Shown here in pieces: positions 16,810 to 26,560 of a DNA stretch of 64,000 nucleotides. Each line of letters begins with the position of its first letter. Position 1 is the first letter of the stretch. Source of the DNA: Phaeobacter inhibens DSM 16374 (GTDB lineage Bacteria; Pseudomonadota; Alphaproteobacteria; Rhodobacterales; Rhodobacteraceae). The position numbers and the translations under genes are program-made. The notes beneath the pieces are model-generated. The model did not search any database, was not told where the DNA came from, and saw only the letters and a program-made list of their open reading frames with translations. Location: assembly GCF_000473105.1 (NCBI RefSeq), contig NZ_AXBB01000005.1, positions 162,688 through 226,687 of the forward strand. The letters run 5' to 3'.

Positions 16810-18355
16810 GGTCCACCGACTTCTGGCGCCGCTGTGCCTTCTGCCGCAGATTGCACTCGCCAGCAGTTCTGAGCCGCCGATGTTCACCCCGCGCCCAATC
16901 GCCGCGCATATCTATGATGGCGGTTGGGAGCATTTCGTCGGCGGCGGTCTGGCTTCGCTGGATTGCAATGACGACAGGTTTCCCGATCTGGTGGCTGCGG
17001 GTGGCAGCAATCCGGTTCAGCTGATGATCAATCGGACCGAGACCCCCGGCGCAGCTTTGCAGTTCACCGCCGATACGCCTACAGCCTTGGCGCAAACCGG
17101 GGTCACCGGCATCTACCCGCTGGATATTGACGGTAACAAGGTTCTGGATCTCGCCGTGTTGCGCGTCGGCGCCGACCAATTGCTGCGTGGAATCGGAGAC
17201 TGCCAGTTCGAACCATTTGATGATCTTGGATTTTCCAGTGGAGATCACTGGACCACCGCCTTCTCCGCCACATGGGAGAAAGGGGCTCAACTGCCCACCC
17301 TGGCCTTCGGCACCTACGTAGACCGGAGCAACCCGGATGGCCCGTTTGAGGCCTGCGATGACACGCTGCTCTATCGCCCCGAAGGGGACAGATATAGCCC
17401 CCCAATCAGGCTCACGCCCGGGTATTGCGCCCTGTCCATGCTGTTCACCAACTGGCACCGACGCGCTGACGGGCCTGCACGCGGGCGCGCCGACCTGCGC
17501 ATCAGCAATGATCGGCATTACTATGTGCGCGGCGGGCAGGAACAGATGTGGAAGATGACCACGCCGCCGGAGCTGTACCAACAGGATGACGGCTGGGCAC
17601 CCTACCATCTCTGGGGCATGGGGATCGCGTCGCGCGATCTCAATGGCGATGGGTTCTCTGATGTTTACCTCACCTCGATGGGGGACCAGAAGCTTCAGCT
17701 ATTTGATCCGGCTGGTATCGGCCCGTCCTATCGCGATGTGACCTACAACTACGGAACCACAGCTCACCGCCCAACCAGTGGCGGTGACGGGCGACCCTCC
17801 ACCGGATGGCACGCGGATTTTGGTGATGTGAACAACGACGGGCGTGACGATATCTTCGTAACCAAAGGCAATGTCGAACAGATGCCAGACGCCGCCATGC
17901 GTGATCCAAATACGCTTTTGATCCAAGGTGTTGATGGACGATTTGCGGATGCCGCCGCAGCGGCACAAATCGCCAACATGGCCCGGTCGCGTGGCGCTGT
18001 TCTGCGCGACCTCAATCTGGATGGTCGCCTTGACCTTGCCGTAATCAACCGTCGCGCCCCGATGGAGCTTCATCAGAACGCCACTCAAACCACCGGCAAC
18101 TGGCTCACCCTGTCTGTCTACGGCATCGCCCCCAACACCCAGGCCATCGGAGCCTTTGTCGAGCTGGACACCGGAACCCGGATCCATACCCGCGAACTCA
18201 CGGTTGGCGGAGGTCACGCAGGCGGTTCCGCCGGGGACCTGCATTTTGGTCTGGGAGAGGCTCAGGACCTGCGATTACGTGTGATCTGGCCGGATGGGGA
18301 GGCAACAGAGTGGCAGGCGGTGTCACCCAACCAGCATATTACAGTGATCCAGTAG
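16799..18355 (+). CDS. Secreted FG-GAP/VCBS repeat protein of the CRTAC1 family
   Basis: 518 residues from ATG 16799, overlapping xylR by 11 bases. A signal peptide (MRVRVHRLLAPLCLLPQIALA) precedes a beta-propeller made of FG-GAP repeats with calcium-binding loops: DCNDDRFPDL, DIDGNKVLDL, DLNGDGFSDVY, DVNNDGRDDIF and DLNLDGRLDLAV. The C-terminal about 85 residues (from NWLTLSVYG through GGSAGDLHFGLGEA to VIWPDGEATEWQ) are an ASPIC/UnbV domain, the pair that defines CRTAC1-type proteins. It is probably periplasmic or exported, with a binding or structural role. It converges on a di-heme peroxidase gene. Its function is unknown. Confidence 0.82.
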   Translation: MRVRVHRLLAPLCLLPQIALASSSEPPMFTPRPIAAHIYDGGWEHFVGGGLASLDCNDDRFPDLVAAGGSNPVQLMINRTETPGAALQFTADTPTALAQTGVTGIYPLDIDGNKVLDLAVLRVGADQLLRGIGDCQFEPFDDLGFSSGDHWTTAFSATWEKGAQLPTLAFGTYVDRSNPDGPFEACDDTLLYRPEGDRYSPPIRLTPGYCALSMLFTNWHRRADGPARGRADLRISNDRHYYVRGGQEQMWKMTTPPELYQQDDGWAPYHLWGMGIASRDLNGDGFSDVYLTSMGDQKLQLFDPAGIGPSYRDVTYNYGTTAHRPTSGGDGRPSTGWHADFGDVNNDGRDDIFVTKGNVEQMPDAAMRDPNTLLIQGVDGRFADAAAAAQIANMARSRGAVLRDLNLDGRLDLAVINRRAPMELHQNATQTTGNWLTLSVYGIAPNTQAIGAFVELDTGTRIHTRELTVGGGHAGGSAGDLHFGLGEAQDLRLRVIWPDGEATEWQAVSPNQHITVIQ

Positions 18356-18360
18356 CCCCG

Positions 18361-18390
18361 TCCGGGCTACCGCTCGACAGGCAGCCCGGA
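18361..18390. terminator. Hairpin at the convergent end of two genes
   Basis: TCCGGGCT (18361-18368) and AGCCCGGA (18383-18390) are perfect 8-bp arms with a 14-base loop. It begins 5 bases after the CRTAC1 stop and overlaps the last codons of the convergent peroxidase gene. There is no T-run, so at most a weak bidirectional terminator. Confidence 0.4.
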
Positions 18391-19719
18391 GGGCACGGCG
18401 TCCGGCACACCAAGCCGCCCCGCCGCCGCTGTGCTATCGGTCAGGGCCTCGAGAAAGGCGATAAGATCGGCGACCTCATCGTCACTCAACGTGACGGGCA
18501 CCAGATCATTGGCGGAGGCGATGCGCTGCACCTCCGCAGGATCATCCATTGCCGCCCAATCGATTGCCCCCTGAAGTGCAGGCAAGACCGCCTGACTGCG
18601 ATCATATGACATCAAAGCATCCAGCGGATTTAAGTGATGATGCACAACCGCCTCCAGCGTGGCATAGGCCCCGCTGTGCCCGTAGGGCGCCGTCAACGCC
18701 ACATTCCGCAGCGAGGGTGTCCGAAACCTATACGCATCGTCGGCGTTTCCGGTCACGCGCAACCGGCCTTCATCGCGGGCATGGGCCTCAAACCGCGCGG
18801 CCTTCCCCGGTCCAAGCTGAGGCATTGCAATTGCATGAAACCCATTGTCCGTCTGTAACCAGCCGGAATGGCACTGGCTGCATCCCGCCGCGCCATAAAA
18901 CGCCTCTTGCCCCCGTGCAGCGGCGGGTAGCAGCGGTTCTCCCTGCATCTGCGCACGATCAAACGGGCTGTCATCGGCCCGCCACTCAAACCGGATAAAG
19001 GCCGCAAGCATATTCCCGATATCCGTGAACTGAATGGGGGCCCCTTGGCCCAAAACGCGATCAAACCGCTGTCTGTATTCCGGAATATCCGCCACCCGAC
19101 CTGCAATCAGATCCCAAGCACCACCCGGATGGCTCAACTGGCCCAGACGCACCGCACGGGACACCTCATTTTCGCCATAGTGGCCTGCCATCTCATCTGC
19201 TGAAAGCACCGGAAACATCGCCTGCGCAGACAACGCTGAGTCAAACCCGGCAACCATATCGCTCTCCAGCGGCGTACGAATACCTGATCCATAGGCCGGA
19301 TCTGCCTCCAGCCTACCGTCATGAAACATGACATCCATTCCCCGCGCACCAAGGTTCCAAAGTGCAGGTGCATTGCGCGGGATGCGTTGCTCCGGCAGGT
19401 TTTCGGGATCGGCCTGTCGTTTGGGGCCAAGCCTGCTTGCCCCCTCCCCCAGCGACAGCGACACACCATCACCAGTGCCAAATCGCGGATGGTGACAGCT
19501 GGCGCAGCTGATATTGCGATTGCCTGACAGGATGGGATCGTAGAACAACAGCTGCCCCAACTCGACCTGTGCCTGATCCATCAGCGCGAAACTCGGACGG
19601 GGACCCAGATCCAAGGGCTGATGCTTGATCTCCGCGATCACCTCGTCAGCATAGGCCCAAAGGCTCAGGCTCGTGACAATAGACCCCAGAAGGCCGCTCC
19701 GACGCCAATACTCAGTCAT
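18367..19719 (-). CDS. Di-heme cytochrome c peroxidase family protein (MauG-like)
   Basis: 450 residues from ATG 19719, whose ATG overlaps the stop region of galM by 8 bases. A signal peptide (MTEYWRRSGLLGSIVTSLSLWAYA) gives a periplasmic protein. Two c-type heme sites are visible: CASCHHP in the N-terminal half and CSQCHSG in the middle. FRTPSLRNVALTAPYGHSGAY, cited as its core TAPYGHSGAY, supplies the conserved C-terminal heme region. The family includes H2O2-reducing peroxidases and MauG-type oxidising enzymes; sequence alone does not separate them. Translational coupling to a mutarotase and convergence with a CRTAC1 protein are unusual context. Confidence 0.85.
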   Translation of the reverse strand: MTEYWRRSGLLGSIVTSLSLWAYADEVIAEIKHQPLDLGPRPSFALMDQAQVELGQLLFYDPILSGNRNISCASCHHPRFGTGDGVSLSLGEGASRLGPKRQADPENLPEQRIPRNAPALWNLGARGMDVMFHDGRLEADPAYGSGIRTPLESDMVAGFDSALSAQAMFPVLSADEMAGHYGENEVSRAVRLGQLSHPGGAWDLIAGRVADIPEYRQRFDRVLGQGAPIQFTDIGNMLAAFIRFEWRADDSPFDRAQMQGEPLLPAAARGQEAFYGAAGCSQCHSGWLQTDNGFHAIAMPQLGPGKAARFEAHARDEGRLRVTGNADDAYRFRTPSLRNVALTAPYGHSGAYATLEAVVHHHLNPLDALMSYDRSQAVLPALQGAIDWAAMDDPAEVQRIASANDLVPVTLSDDEVADLIAFLEALTDSTAAAGRLGVPDAVPSGLPVER

Positions 19720-20770
19720 CCCGGTCTGCCTCATTTGTTGAGAAATCCAACGACAGCCTCTGGTGATAAGGCCGCCCCGGGTGCAAAATAACGCTTGGAA
19801 AATCAGGTTGATTGACCGCATCCGGGAACCCCTGTGGCTCAATACAGACAGCGGCGAAAGGTGCAAGCTGCTGCCCTTCCTGTGCCGCCGCGCCGCTGCT
19901 CAGATGTGTTGCCGTATAGATCTGCGCCCCCGGCTGATCCGAACAAACCCGCATGGAAACTCCGTTTGGGGAAGTCAACTTCGCGATCTCCGGCATATGC
20001 CCCTCGGCACCCTTGGCAAAGATGACATGATTGTCGGTTCCACGTCGCTGTGGATCCAGCGTTGCAAACGGCTGCCCATCGGTAAAATCGAACGGGGTCC
20101 CCGCGACAGGCACAATCGCGCCTGTTGGCACCCCGTCCGGGCGCAGCCGCAGATAGGTTGATGCCGGACACTGCAAACGGTGCTCCCAAATGTCACCCAT
20201 GGCACCCAGCGTGTAGTAATTGTGCTGCGCCAAGTTGATTGGTGTCGCCTGATCAACACTGGCCCTCATATCGTAGCTGACGCTGCCGCCAGACAATGCG
20301 ATCCGCAGCTGGATTTCGGCGCATCCGGGATAGCCATTCTCACCATCAGCTGAGGTATATCTCAGCTCCACCGCATCATCGGCGACCTGCCGGATATCCC
20401 AGAATACCCGCCCGAGACCCGCCGTCCCTCCATGCAGCTGATTACCACCCTCATTTGCATCCAGTGCAACCCGCCGCCCCGCGAGATCAAAACCAGCACC
20501 GCCAACGCGATTGGCCACCCGACCCACAATAGCCCCCAGATAGAAAGGATCCCCGAGATAGGCGGCCATATCGCGATAGCCCAGAACCATTGGCAACCAT
20601 CCATCACCGGCGCGCAGATCCAGACGTGCCGTAATTGCGCCGAAGTTGAGGATCCGAAGCCGCAGATGATCATTTTCCAGATCCAGCCATTGCAGCTGAC
20701 CAGCCGCAGTCTCCGGCAGATGCGCGTGCGGCGGATATGATCCAAAAGATGACAGGCTGGCTGGCGGCAT
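19712..20770 (-). CDS. galM: Aldose 1-epimerase (galactose mutarotase)
   Basis: 352 residues, normal length for GalM. Conserved motifs are GAIVGRVANRV, NEGGNQLHGG, ENGYPG, the catalytic His in INLAQHNYYTLG and the catalytic Glu in CIEPQGFPDAVN. It interconverts alpha and beta anomers of aldoses in the cytoplasm, consistent with feeding a sugar imported by the neighbouring xylose-type transporter. No signal peptide is seen. The AT-rich region upstream (around 20815-20850) probably holds the promoter. Its end overlaps the start of the peroxidase gene. Confidence 0.9.
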   Translation of the reverse strand: MPPASLSSFGSYPPHAHLPETAAGQLQWLDLENDHLRLRILNFGAITARLDLRAGDGWLPMVLGYRDMAAYLGDPFYLGAIVGRVANRVGGAGFDLAGRRVALDANEGGNQLHGGTAGLGRVFWDIRQVADDAVELRYTSADGENGYPGCAEIQLRIALSGGSVSYDMRASVDQATPINLAQHNYYTLGAMGDIWEHRLQCPASTYLRLRPDGVPTGAIVPVAGTPFDFTDGQPFATLDPQRRGTDNHVIFAKGAEGHMPEIAKLTSPNGVSMRVCSDQPGAQIYTATHLSSGAAAQEGQQLAPFAAVCIEPQGFPDAVNQPDFPSVILHPGRPYHQRLSLDFSTNEADRDD

Positions 20771-21123
20771 TAAAGGATATCCCTGGTTGCAGAACCCCGG
20801 CTAGTCCTGATGCGGCAATTTATTTCGATTACAAAATTAATACGATGCACCGGAGCTGTCAATTCAGCTGACACAGGCGACAGAGCAGCGGTCAGCTGAG
20901 ATACCGGCGATCATGTCAGCCACGCAGATCAGTGATTGCGCTGACACCAAACCCACTTCGGACAATCAGACAACGCCCAAGCAATACTCTGTTTAAGACA
21001 AATTCTTGCCACGAATTTGAATCAAATCTTAGGAAAGGCGGATGAGATCGCAGCCACCAAGAGCAAATAGCGATCCTGTCGACATCAACGTTGGCACCGC
21101 GAGGCTGAAGATCGGGGTAAGAC
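20771..21123. other. 353-base intergenic region between galM and exoY
   Basis: Divergent promoter region. An AT-rich stretch at 20817-20845 contains ATTTATTTCG facing CAAAATTAAT (7 of 10 positions symmetrical), a possible galM promoter/operator vaguely like the xyl palindrome arms. A 27-codon frame at 20913 has no ribosome site and is not called. Nothing else is recognised. Confidence 0.4.
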
Positions 21124-21807
21124 ATGAGCGACGTTACAAATTTCGACAACCTGCGCTCCCCCGTCGGCTGCGAGCAGGCCGCTCCACGGCGCATGGGACT
21201 CTACGCCATGATCGGAAAGCGCCTACTTGATATCCTCTTGGCTCTGATACTGTTTCCCGTACTATCGCCGGTGATCGCCCTTTTGTGGATGATCAGCCGC
21301 CGCGACGGAGGTCCGGGCTTCTTCGGCCACACGCGTATCGGAAAGGATGGAACCCCGTTCACCTGTTGGAAAATCCGCACCATGATTCATGGTGCCGAGG
21401 ACGTATTGGCCGAGCATTTGAAAACCGATGCCAAGGCAGCCCAGGAATGGGCGCGCGACCGAAAGCTGAGCCGCGATCCGCGGATCACCAACCTGGGCCT
21501 CTTCCTGCGCCGCAGCAGCCTGGACGAGCTGCCGCAGATCTGGAACGTGCTGCGCGGTGACATGAGCTTTGTCGGGCCACGGCCGATCGTGCGTTGCGAG
21601 TTGAGCAAATACGGATCCGCTGCGCCGATCTACCTCAGCCAGAAACCGGGAATCACTGGCCTATGGCAGGTGTCCGGGCGCAATGATGTCAGCTATGAGG
21701 ATCGCGTCTCCTTTGATATTGATTATCTCGAACGCCGGACATTCAGCTTTGATATCAAACTGATCCTGTTGACGGGTTTGTCGGTGATCGGACGGACAGG
21801 ACGGTAA
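21124..21807 (+). CDS. exoY: Exopolysaccharide priming glycosyltransferase, ExoY-like
   Basis: 227 residues. It is a bacterial sugar transferase (PF02397): one N-terminal membrane helix (KRLLDILLALILFPVLSPVIALLW region), then FFGHTRIGKDGTPFTCWKIRTM, cited as RIGKDGTPF and WKIRTM, then SLDELPQIWNVLRGDMSFVGPRP, cited as LPQIWNVLRGDMS, then KPGITGLWQVSGRN. It transfers a sugar phosphate (galactose-1-P in S. meliloti ExoY) to undecaprenyl phosphate, the first step of repeat-unit synthesis. The start codon follows GGGGTAA. The flippase gene lies 120 bases downstream. Most partner genes are 30 kb away in this window. Confidence 0.9.
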   Translation: MSDVTNFDNLRSPVGCEQAAPRRMGLYAMIGKRLLDILLALILFPVLSPVIALLWMISRRDGGPGFFGHTRIGKDGTPFTCWKIRTMIHGAEDVLAEHLKTDAKAAQEWARDRKLSRDPRITNLGLFLRRSSLDELPQIWNVLRGDMSFVGPRPIVRCELSKYGSAAPIYLSQKPGITGLWQVSGRNDVSYEDRVSFDIDYLERRTFSFDIKLILLTGLSVIGRTGR

Positions 21808-21927
21808 AGACGACATTAAGCCCTATGCTGTACTGTCCAGGCGAAAGCAAAAGGGATCACGGCCCGTGTCAGCGGCGGACAGCCGCGCGACATCAGGCGC
21901 CCTAACTGCAATAGCGGGACGACCAGA

Positions 21928-23421
21928 ATGCACGACAGCAACACAGAGGCATCAACACTGAGCCACGTATCCAGAGGCCGCGGCCGTCTGGCGCTTCTTG
22001 GGGTGTTCTGGTCATTCGTCAATATCATGGTCAGCAACGGTCTCACCGTTGTTGTTTTCCTCGTGACCTCGCTGTTGCTGGAGCCCGCCGACTTTGGGGC
22101 AGTAGCCCTTGCGACATCCATTGTGATCTGGGTGATGACATTGGTGCCGCTTCCCCTTGGCGACGCTATTATTCAACGCAGCGATCTGAGACAGGCACAT
22201 CTTGACAGTGCTTTCTGGCTGACCATGGCAATTGCATTGGCCTCTATCGCGGTCTTGGTTATCTCAGCCCCGCTGATCGCCAGCTGGACCAAACTTGATG
22301 TGCTGGCGGTCATTTTGCCAGTCTTGTCGCTACGCATCCTCTTCGTATCGCTTGGAAATATCCCCGCTGCTCTAGTGAACCGGCGTATGGAATTTCGTCA
22401 TATCGCCCTTCGCACAACGCTTGCCAACGGGCTTGGCGCTGCGGGTTGCCTGCTGCTCGTCCTACAGGGCTATGCCATCTGGGCTCTGATCATGGCACAG
22501 GTCATCACCGCCGTGGTTGGCTGCGTCGTCTCCTACTGGACCGCAGATTGGCGTCCTGGATTTCAACTTTCCCGCGCGGCGCTGAGAGATTTGCGCGGTT
22601 TTACCCTGTTTACCATGGGCGGGCGGATGATCGAACCGACCAAGATCAACCAGATCCTTCTGGGGATTGTTGCAGGGCCGGCTGTGCTCGGTATTTTCTT
22701 CTTCGCCCGTAGGATCTGCGAAATCCTGCAGGAGCTGACCATCGGGACCCTGCTGCCAGTCACAAGGGTCCTGTTCGCCAGCCTGCAGACCGAAAAAGAA
22801 CAGCGCCGCAAGGCCTTTATCCTCAGCAGCTTTGCCGCAGCAACAGCTGCCTTTCCCCTGTTCATCGGCTTCATCATCGTGGCACCAACCGCCATCCCCT
22901 TTGTCTTTGGCAGCAAATGGCTGGCGGCAATCTACCCGCTGCAATGTTTTGCCATGCTAAGCCTGATGATGAGCATCGGCGTCATGCAGGCCTCTCTGGT
23001 TCGGTTCTCCGGTCATGCCAGCTGGTGGTTCGGCTTCGAATGTGTGGTCAGCCTTTCGGGATTTGCTGCAATTCTGCTGCTGGCACCCGAAGGCCTGAAC
23101 CGGATCATGTCCGCGCTCGTAGGCATTTCCTTCCTGCTGTGGCCAATCGCGACACGCAAAACCCTGAAGATACTCGACATGTCGGCGGCAACATACATAT
23201 TCGACGCCCTTCGACCTGCCCTGATATCCGTGTCCATGATGGCTATTGCCCTGTTTGCCCTACGCGAACTGGGCCCACCAATGTATGGCACGTCACAACT
23301 TTTGGCACAGTTTGCCGTGGCCATCCCCACCTATGTCATCATGATATTCCTAGTTGGGGGCGACCGGCTGCAGCAGATATTAGTCCAGTTCCGCAGCAGA
23401 CGAAACAATAGCGCGCAGTGA
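21928..23421 (+). CDS. Oligosaccharide flippase (MOP superfamily, Wzx/WzxC-like)
   Basis: 497 residues with 12-14 hydrophobic helices. The N-terminal helix region LLEPADFGAVALATSI and the middle GPAVLGIFFFARRICEIL are typical of lipopolysaccharide/exopolysaccharide flippases of the WzxC type. It should move undecaprenyl-linked repeat units to the periplasmic face, downstream of ExoY in the pathway. Same direction as exoY, 120 bases after it, so probably one transcript. No polymerase or transferase follows here; those lie at 50-62 kb. Confidence 0.85.
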   Translation: MHDSNTEASTLSHVSRGRGRLALLGVFWSFVNIMVSNGLTVVVFLVTSLLLEPADFGAVALATSIVIWVMTLVPLPLGDAIIQRSDLRQAHLDSAFWLTMAIALASIAVLVISAPLIASWTKLDVLAVILPVLSLRILFVSLGNIPAALVNRRMEFRHIALRTTLANGLGAAGCLLLVLQGYAIWALIMAQVITAVVGCVVSYWTADWRPGFQLSRAALRDLRGFTLFTMGGRMIEPTKINQILLGIVAGPAVLGIFFFARRICEILQELTIGTLLPVTRVLFASLQTEKEQRRKAFILSSFAAATAAFPLFIGFIIVAPTAIPFVFGSKWLAAIYPLQCFAMLSLMMSIGVMQASLVRFSGHASWWFGFECVVSLSGFAAILLLAPEGLNRIMSALVGISFLLWPIATRKTLKILDMSAATYIFDALRPALISVSMMAIALFALRELGPPMYGTSQLLAQFAVAIPTYVIMIFLVGGDRLQQILVQFRSRRNNSAQ

Positions 23422-24233
23422 CTTAGTCCGCTCCAAGGCAGTCTACGAAAGCCGCCGCGGCGCAGGGTGAGCGCACTCTACTCAAGTGCTGCGCCGTTAT
23501 CGGGGAGCGCCACCGGACCAATACGACTCTTTTTTGCCGACCGATGAAAGCGGCTGACGTTACTCAGCCGCCTCTCGCCATTGATCAAATAGCTTGTAAT
23601 GCGGCGCACCCGATCCTAACAGGATGAGCGGCAACGACACTCCAAATCCGCTCGGCGTGAAAACAGAGGCTTAGCGCGTATTCGTGCCCTCTTCGCAAAA
23701 ATTCAGTTCGTCGCCCGAGCCCGTGTCACTGCGTTTTGGCAGTAAGGCGACGCCCAGACCCGCCCAGAGACACCTAGACATCACTGATCCTTACCATGTG
23801 CCGCGCCCACCGAGCGCGCCTCAAAGACCTATCTGGAGACTACGGCTTTCCAAATCTGATCCGCCCGTCGCACACCACGCAGTGTAGCCGTTGCGGCCCC
23901 GACAGGCGCCCAAACCCTCGCAGTCGCCCCGTGTCAGACGCATCATTATCAGCTCGGCGCCGAGCCATCTAAGGGAACATCAATCATGAAGTAGCTTCAG
24001 GGTGAGCGAGGGCGATATACATCGTCGATTACACTATCACAAAAGGCCACCGCCCCTGACAAGGAGCGGTGACCTGTTGTCTCATCGACCTCAAAGGCGG
24101 CAAACTATTGACCGATGCGTTGTTGAAGATAGCGTGTTTTATTTTATCAAACACACCGTCTCACGCTCCTTGATCACCAGGCACCGCACTGCGACTGACT
24201 CAGCCACCGAGCGGATACGCGACCCCCCGAGGA
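23422..24233. other. 812-base region without a convincing gene
   Basis: No frame has a ribosome site and coding character over a useful length. A 58-codon frame at 23796-23972 encodes a Cys/Arg-rich peptide with CSRCG and could be a relic of a small zinc-ribbon protein. A hairpin at 24045-24073 may terminate the chemoreceptor gene. The region looks like decayed or regulatory DNA; no insertion-sequence ends were recognised. Confidence 0.5.
24045..24073 (-). terminator. Possible terminator downstream of the chemoreceptor gene
   Basis: Arms GGCCACCGCCCCT and AGGAGCGGTGACC around a GACA loop (two mismatches), followed on the - strand by TTTTG. It lies about 160 bases past the stop, further than usual. 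Confidence 0.4.
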
Positions 24234-26384
24234 TCAGGCGGCGGCAACATAGCCACGCTGGGCCTGCACTTGCCTTGGCTGGGCGCGCTCACCAGTCTGA
24301 AACGCCGTGACCAACCGAGACAGGTTCGTTGTCTCATGATCGAGAGAACTACAAGCTGCTGCGGTTTCTTCGCACATCGCGGCGTTCTGTTGTTGTGCGG
24401 ATTCCAACGTGCTCATGGCCCCGTTCAATTCAGAGATCCCTCTGGACTGCTCATCCGCCTGCTTGGCAATATCGCCAACATGTTCAGAAATGCTGCCGAT
24501 GGCATTCATAATCGTGGTCAGGGAGTCGTTCGTCCGACCGACCAGATCAACACCATGAGCCACCTGCGCCTCAGACGCTGTAATCAGTTTCTTGATTTCA
24601 AGAGCGGATTCAGACGAACGCAGGGCCAGACTGCGGACTTCCGCCGCCACCACTGAGAACCCGCGCCCCGCTTCGCCCGCACGCGCGGCTTCGACGCCGG
24701 CATTCAACGCCAAGAGGTTGGTCTGGAACGCGATGTCATCAATCATACCGGTGATTCGGGTGATCTGCTCTGAGGTCGCAGCGATGGAATCCATTGCGTC
24801 CACCGTTTCGCGCGCGACGGCTGAACTGGTTGCTGCATTCTGGCTCACAGAGGTAACCAAGGCCTCGGTTTCGCGGGCGCCACTGGCGACATGTTTCACA
24901 TTCTGCGTAAGCTCGCTCAGCGAGGCGGCCGTCTCTTCCAGTTGCAGCGCTGATTGCTCGGTCCGTTGAGAGAGATCATTGGTTGCAGACGCAATTTCCG
25001 TCAGCCCGGTATCGATAGAGTCAGCGGAATCATTGACCGAGGTGATCAGCTTGCTCAGTTGCTCAACCGTGTTGTTGAAATCCTGACGCAGAGCCTCGTA
25101 TTGGCGCGGCATCTCATCATGGATTTTGACATCCAGCCGTCCACCGGCCAATTGCTGGAGCTGCTGTGCAAGCGTTCTGACAACCTCTTCCTGCTGCTGT
25201 TTCTCACGCAGCTGAGTTGCTTCCAGCTCCTCCTTGGAGGCAAGGCCCTGACGCAGAGTTTCGATGGAAGCTGCCATCGCTCCGATCTCATCCTTTCGCT
25301 TTGGAATATCAACAGGTTCGTGGACTTTGCCCTCGGTCAGATCCTTCATGACGCCAAGCATCTTTCCCAGAGGACGCCGGACCAGCGAACGAACCGAGAA
25401 AAAGATTGTCGCCAGGGTCAGACCCAACAGCAGCACATTGGTCATCAGCTGTTCATAGATGCTCGCCTTGACAGGGTTGACGAAGACGTGGCGCGGGACA
25501 TCCAGAACCACCACCCAGGTCTTGTTCATACCATAGGCGGTAAACGGGTAGAAAAGGCGCGTAGATCCATCTGCGCGGTCGGAAACGATCTGTACTTCAC
25601 CTGTCTCTATGGCAGCCTGAAAGTCCGCCACTTCCTCACCCTCAAAGGCCTGCACCAGCATCTCCGGGTCCGGATGAGACAGCCATTTGCCTCCTTGCCC
25701 CAGCAGCATCACACTGCCGCCCTCATAAACGGAGAGCCCGCGAACGAAGTCGCCCAGATTGTCGAGGACAATATCCACACCCGCAACACCCACGATCTGC
25801 CCCTGCGCATTGACCGGGACCGACACAGATGTCAGCAGCCTGTTTTCATTGGAAAGATACGGCTCCGTGATGACACTCTCACCGCTGTCGATGGGCAGGC
25901 GATACCACTCGGATGTATCATTCGGATCGACATTGAAGGTCTCGAAGTTCAACCCGCCCGCATCGGATTTGGTCCAATAAGCGGCAAAGATACCATCCGC
26001 ATTGCGCCCTTCAGTTCCTGTGATGAAATCCTCGGTGGCGCCATCGGGGATTGCGGACATCCAGGAAGAAAATACAAGATCATACCGGCCTGGCACACCT
26101 TCCATGATTTTGATCAGATCCGCGGTGGTTGCTTCGCCATCTTCGATGTAGCCGGACAAGGCGCCACCAAGCGCAGATGCGGCTGAGGTTGCTTCGACCA
26201 ATTGCGAAGACAGGCTCTGGGAAATGTCCGAGGCGCGCTGGGACGCGCCTTCCAGGACCCGTTCTCGAACCTGCTTGGACTCATTAAGAGCCGTGAAGAT
26301 GCTGAAGCACAGCATCAACCCGGTGATAGCAACCGTAGTTGCGGCAAGAAGCTTGCCTGAAATTGTATTGAACAGAGCTGGCAT
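24234..26384 (-). CDS. Methyl-accepting chemotaxis protein with dCACHE sensor domain
   Basis: 716 residues from ATG 26384, which has GGAG 6 bases upstream (a GTG four codons earlier is rejected). TM1 is at residues about 8-30. The periplasmic part (about 31-315) has dCACHE features: [18 protein letters not shown] and [21 protein letters not shown]2 is at about 316-340, then HAMP units and a coiled signalling domain with the highly conserved hairpin tip [28 protein letters not shown] (cited as a region). It should sense a small periplasmic ligand, perhaps amino acids, though the full Arg-Trp-Tyr amino-acid motif is not seen, and signal to CheA. No CheR-tethering pentapeptide is present at the C-terminus (GYVAAA). 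Confidence 0.9.
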   Translation of the reverse strand: MPALFNTISGKLLAATTVAITGLMLCFSIFTALNESKQVRERVLEGASQRASDISQSLSSQLVEATSAASALGGALSGYIEDGEATTADLIKIMEGVPGRYDLVFSSWMSAIPDGATEDFITGTEGRNADGIFAAYWTKSDAGGLNFETFNVDPNDTSEWYRLPIDSGESVITEPYLSNENRLLTSVSVPVNAQGQIVGVAGVDIVLDNLGDFVRGLSVYEGGSVMLLGQGGKWLSHPDPEMLVQAFEGEEVADFQAAIETGEVQIVSDRADGSTRLFYPFTAYGMNKTWVVVLDVPRHVFVNPVKASIYEQLMTNVLLLGLTLATIFFSVRSLVRRPLGKMLGVMKDLTEGKVHEPVDIPKRKDEIGAMAASIETLRQGLASKEELEATQLREKQQQEEVVRTLAQQLQQLAGGRLDVKIHDEMPRQYEALRQDFNNTVEQLSKLITSVNDSADSIDTGLTEIASATNDLSQRTEQSALQLEETAASLSELTQNVKHVASGARETEALVTSVSQNAATSSAVARETVDAMDSIAATSEQITRITGMIDDIAFQTNLLALNAGVEAARAGEAGRGFSVVAAEVRSLALRSSESALEIKKLITASEAQVAHGVDLVGRTNDSLTTIMNAIGSISEHVGDIAKQADEQSRGISELNGAMSTLESAQQQNAAMCEETAAACSSLDHETTNLSRLVTAFQTGERAQPRQVQAQRGYVAAA

Positions 26385-26560
26385 TGAAATCTCCACTTGG
26401 AAGGCTCGTCGTTAACGATCTCTCCCACATCCGCCTGAACAAAGTGTTGATCCATGCTTTCAAAGCGTGTGTCCGAACAGGTTTACCCAGCAGATTTCAA
26501 TCAGATTGAAGACAAATTTCCCACGGCCGTGACCACCGCCCCAACGCAATTGCGACCCTA

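Noticed and set aside
20913..20996. 27-codon frame between galM and exoY
   Set aside because: No ribosome site, no hydrophobic or conserved feature; too short to support.
24954..26186. 410-codon open frame on + strand, antisense to the first chemoreceptor
   Set aside because: Shadow of the chemoreceptor gene; no recognisable domain.
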